From: Pseudobacteriovorax antillogorgiicola
Lineage (GTDB): Bacteria; Bdellovibrionota_B; Oligoflexia; Oligoflexales; RGVZ01
Reading direction: 5' to 3'
Assembly: GCA_945897695.1 (NCBI GenBank)
Contig: CAMDGW010000046.1
Location: forward strand, 1 to 14,349
DNA length: 14,349 bases
The notes beneath the pieces are model-generated. The model was not told where the DNA came from. It was given only the letters and a program-made list of their open reading frames with translations, and searched no databases. Below are positions 13,531 to 14,349 of this stretch, piece by piece (within the stretch, counting starts at the first letter, position 1; every line of letters begins with the position of its first letter). The position numbers were made by a program, and so were the translations under genes.

Positions 13531-13580
13531 TCTTTCATGCGGGGGGAGGTCCCTCCCCCCGCTATTTAAAAAATGAAAGA
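13531..13580 (+). terminator. Nested stem-loop after flagellin, probable terminator
   Basis: GCGGGGGGAGG (13539-13549) and CCTCCCCCCGC (13552-13562) form a very GC-rich stem. It is flanked by TCTTTCAT (13531-13538) and ATGAAAGA (13573-13580), a second, outer inverted repeat. The sequence after the inner stem is TATTTAAAAAA, a poor T-run, so termination efficiency is uncertain. Confidence 0.65.
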
Positions 13581-13605
13581 CCCCTAGAAGAGTGTGTCCA
13601 AATGA

Positions 13606-14349
13606 TCAGTCCTTAAGTTTTGACTCGAGTTCTGCCCAGCGTGCGTAAAGCTTATCAATGTGTGATTGTGCTAGCTCCACATCTCGACAGGCCTCTTGAA
13701 GCTTGACGGAATTGGATGATAGGGCAGGGTCGTGAGCCTTGGATTGTGCAAGAGCGAGCGCTGATTCGGCATTCATAATGTTGGACTCCATCGCATCCCA
13801 CTCTCGCTGTTCCATGTACGACAGTTTCTTAAACTTGTTTGATGTGCGATTGGTTTGAGTATTTGTAGAATCAGATTCTTGTGTAGACTTCGACGTACCC
13901 TGGCCTTGGCTGTCACGAAGCAATTCGCGGCTGCGCTGGTAAATAACGTACTGGGAGTAGTCTGCAAAAAATCCGTGTTCTCCAGAACCATCCAGACCCA
14001 AGATTCCGGTCGACACTCTGTCTAACAGATAACGGTCGTGAGTCACCAGGATGACTGCTCCTGGAAAGGAAAGTAAACTCTCTTCTAGCGTCTCCAGCGA
14101 ATCGATATCGAGATCGTTGGTAGGTTCGTCTAGGATCAGCACGTCTGCTGGTCTTTTTAGCATACGCGCAATCAGTAGCCGCGCTCTCTCCCCACCTGAC
14201 AGCTTGCTCACCATTGTTTCAAGCTGCTTCGTATCAAAACCAAAACTTTTAGCATAAGTCGCAACGTGAATGGATCGGCCATGAACCGAGACAAAATCGC
14301 CATCTTCAGCTAATGCTTTTTTTAAGGTGCGATTTTCCGGAAGATCTTC
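13606..14349 (-). CDS. uup: ABC-F ATPase, Uup-type (3' part, 5' end outside window)
   Basis: 247 residues are visible; the frame is open to the window edge, so the N-terminal ABC domain and the Walker A of the second domain are missing. The second ABC domain shows the signature KLSGGERARL, Walker B ADVLILDEPTNDLDI and the switch VTHDRYLLDRV, in normal order. A Ser-, Thr- and Gln-rich linker follows, and then a C-terminal coiled coil starting KKLSYMEQREWDAMESNI and ending YARWAELESKL, the layout of Uup. Uup-type proteins lack membrane domains; they act on ribosomes and influence precise excision of transposons in E. coli. The gene converges on flagellin and ends 25 nt beyond its stem-loop. A related ABC-F member is an alternative, but the tail favours Uup. 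Confidence 0.88.
   Translation of the reverse strand, partial: EDLPENRTLKKALAEDGDFVSVHGRSIHVATYAKSFGFDTKQLETMVSKLSGGERARLLIARMLKRPADVLILDEPTNDLDIDSLETLEESLLSFPGAVILVTHDRYLLDRVSTGILGLDGSGEHGFFADYSQYVIYQRSRELLRDSQGQGTSKSTQESDSTNTQTNRTSNKFKKLSYMEQREWDAMESNIMNAESALALAQSKAHDPALSSNSVKLQEACRDVELAQSHIDKLYARWAELESKLKD

Noticed and set aside
1..14349. Search for CRISPR repeats, insertion sequences, transposases, toxin-antitoxin pairs and phage genes.
   Set aside because: No array of repeats, terminal inverted repeats or matching protein motifs was seen.

Overview
The window looks like chromosome from a Gram-negative, flagellated bacterium of moderate GC content, most likely of the Bdellovibrionota/Oligoflexia type. 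The pointers are signal peptides and lipoboxes, a heptosyltransferase (hence LPS core), a flagellin whose ends resemble Bdellovibrio-like flagellins, and several lineage-specific envelope proteins. No mobile element, CRISPR array, rRNA or complete tRNA was seen.

Layout. Positions 1-80 hold what reads as the last codons of methionine synthase (metH). A small secreted four-cysteine protein (109-498) follows, closed by a hairpin terminator. Positions 541-1023 have no intact long gene, but the minus strand carries a protein-like reading frame broken by a stop (561-794). A ribosome hibernation factor (1024-1479) ends at a bidirectional terminator. From there to 8824 every gene is on the minus strand. 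Read in transcription order they are a SurA-N-like periplasmic protein, a RimI-like acetyltransferase (ATGA overlap), a GT9 heptosyltransferase (29-bp overlap), an M48 metalloprotease lipoprotein with a very large insertion, and four overlapping genes for exported proteins without a recognised family (two lipoproteins and two outer-membrane-type proteins).

The HU gene (9102-9374) and a 64-aa acidic protein (minus strand, 9483-9677) converge on two strong terminators. A HIT-family protein and a class I mannose-6-phosphate isomerase overlap on the minus strand (9753-11238). On the plus strand a 13-codon upstream ORF is coupled by ATGA to an 84-aa CxxC protein, which is followed 3 nt later by a class I glutamine amidotransferase. 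A flagellin gene (12559-13491) with a CsrA-like hairpin over its ribosome binding site comes next. The window ends in the 3' part of a Uup-type ABC-F ATPase on the minus strand.

How the genes fit together. Most have envelope, translation or nucleoid housekeeping roles: LPS core building, sugar phosphate supply, outer-membrane protein handling, ribosome hibernation, ribosomal protein acetylation and ABC-F function. The least explained part is 1552-6613, an M48 lipoprotein next to a tightly packed set of four exported proteins. It is the best candidate here for an undescribed envelope system, but its function cannot be read from the sequence alone.
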